In this document: positions 63,741-64,000 of the stretch, one piece after another
How the letters are laid out: every line of letters begins with the position of its first letter
How positions within the stretch are numbered: the first letter of the stretch is position 1
From: Vagococcus fluvialis
GTDB taxonomy: Bacteria > Bacillota > Bacilli > Lactobacillales > Vagococcaceae
Assembly (NCBI RefSeq): GCF_003337315.1
Contig: NZ_QPJV01000003.1
Coordinates: forward strand, 1-64,000
DNA length: 64,000 nucleotides
Reading direction: 5' to 3'
Notes under the pieces: generated by a model
Seen by the model: only the letters and a program-made list of their open reading frames with translations
Databases searched by the model: none
Told to the model about the DNA's origin: nothing
Position numbers and translations under genes: made by a program

Positions 63741-64000
63741 GTTAGCAACGAGCCCCTTCTTGTGGATTTCATTAACTGCTGGTCTTTATTTATTAGGTGG
63801 AAAACTAAAAGCGAAATGGCCTCTAAACCCATTGTTTAATCCATTAGTATTCTCAATTACGATTATTATTGGTATTTTGATGTTATTCAATATTCCATTA
63901 GAAACTTACGAGCAAGGTGGGCAATTATTTAGTTTACTGATTACCCCAGCTACAGTAGCACTTGCAATTAAGTTGGAACAAAATTTTGAGTACTTTAAAA
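63730..64000 (+). CDS. cidB: CidB/LrgB-family membrane protein (partial)
   Basis: The first 90 codons (MLSKLATSPFLWISLTAGLY onwards) are present; the gene continues past the right edge. Three hydrophobic helices and ITPATVALAIKLEQNF fit the LrgB/CidB family, the partner of CidA. RBS AAAGGAGG inside cidA; the overlap implies coupling. Confidence 0.88.
   Translation, partial: MLSKLATSPFLWISLTAGLYLLGGKLKAKWPLNPLFNPLVFSITIIIGILMLFNIPLETYEQGGQLFSLLITPATVALAIKLEQNFEYFK

Overview
The window looks like chromosomal DNA of a low-GC Gram-positive lactic acid bacterium in the Enterococcaceae, most likely Vagococcus or a close relative. The genus is an inference. The evidence is AT-rich DNA, strong AGGAGG-type ribosome binding sites, a contiguous str / S10-spc-alpha ribosomal cluster with adk directly followed by infA, an L17 downstream RNA element after rplQ, ECF transporter genes after the alpha operon, and an antiporter with the same length as Enterococcus hirae NapA.

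Layout. Bases 1-3100 hold a tRNA-Glu gene, a branched-chain amino acid carrier (brnQ), a short IS/MITE-like remnant, and gpmA and rpiA on the minus strand. Bases 3165-7850 are the str operon (rpsL, rpsG, fusA, tuf). Bases 8390-22690 are the S10, spc and alpha operons, ending in the L17 downstream element. Bases 22860-26150 carry ecfA1, ecfA2, ecfT and truA. Bases 26180-27200 carry an L13 leader, rplM and rpsI.

The main accessory region starts at rpsI. The last 52 bp of that gene region recur about 6.6 kb downstream with two mismatches, bracketing an AT-rich island (27101-33756). It holds an unknown gene with a LexA-like box inside its promoter, a frameshifted lipoprotein gene, and a 1515-aa protein that joins a DUF4297/Cap4-like nuclease domain to a STAND-type NTPase and a long helical C-terminus, which resembles an antiviral sensor. 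No integrase is present.

Bases 33876-48700 are a mosaic of small resistance, stress and regulatory genes: a fosX-like epoxide hydrolase, a RidA protein, TetR, MerR and MarR regulators, acetyltransferases, a polyamine-binding-protein-like gene coupled to an amidohydrolase, a GlsB stress cluster, a degenerate SDR, napA and a Fic-like protein that has lost its catalytic motif. Bases 49348-54904 are a LlaJI/BsuMI-type restriction-modification system: a small XRE regulator, two C5-cytosine methyltransferases, then an McrB-like GTPase and an McrC-like nuclease subunit. A terminator and a second promoter separate the methylases from the restriction pair.

Bases 54926-64000 hold an acetyltransferase, oxidoreductases, a decayed TetR locus, a reactive-sulfur detoxification locus (a CoA-disulfide/persulfide-reductase, rhodanese, TusA and DsrE fusion, divergent from two rhodaneses) with a CstR/CsoR-like operator, a reductase gene broken by an amber codon, and a LysR regulator divergent from cidA/cidB-like genes. 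The last gene runs off the window.

The best candidates for novelty are the rpsI-bracketed defence island, the damage-responsive-looking promoters in front of both defence loci, and the Fic-like protein with a strong operator. All functional calls come from reading motifs. No database search was run.
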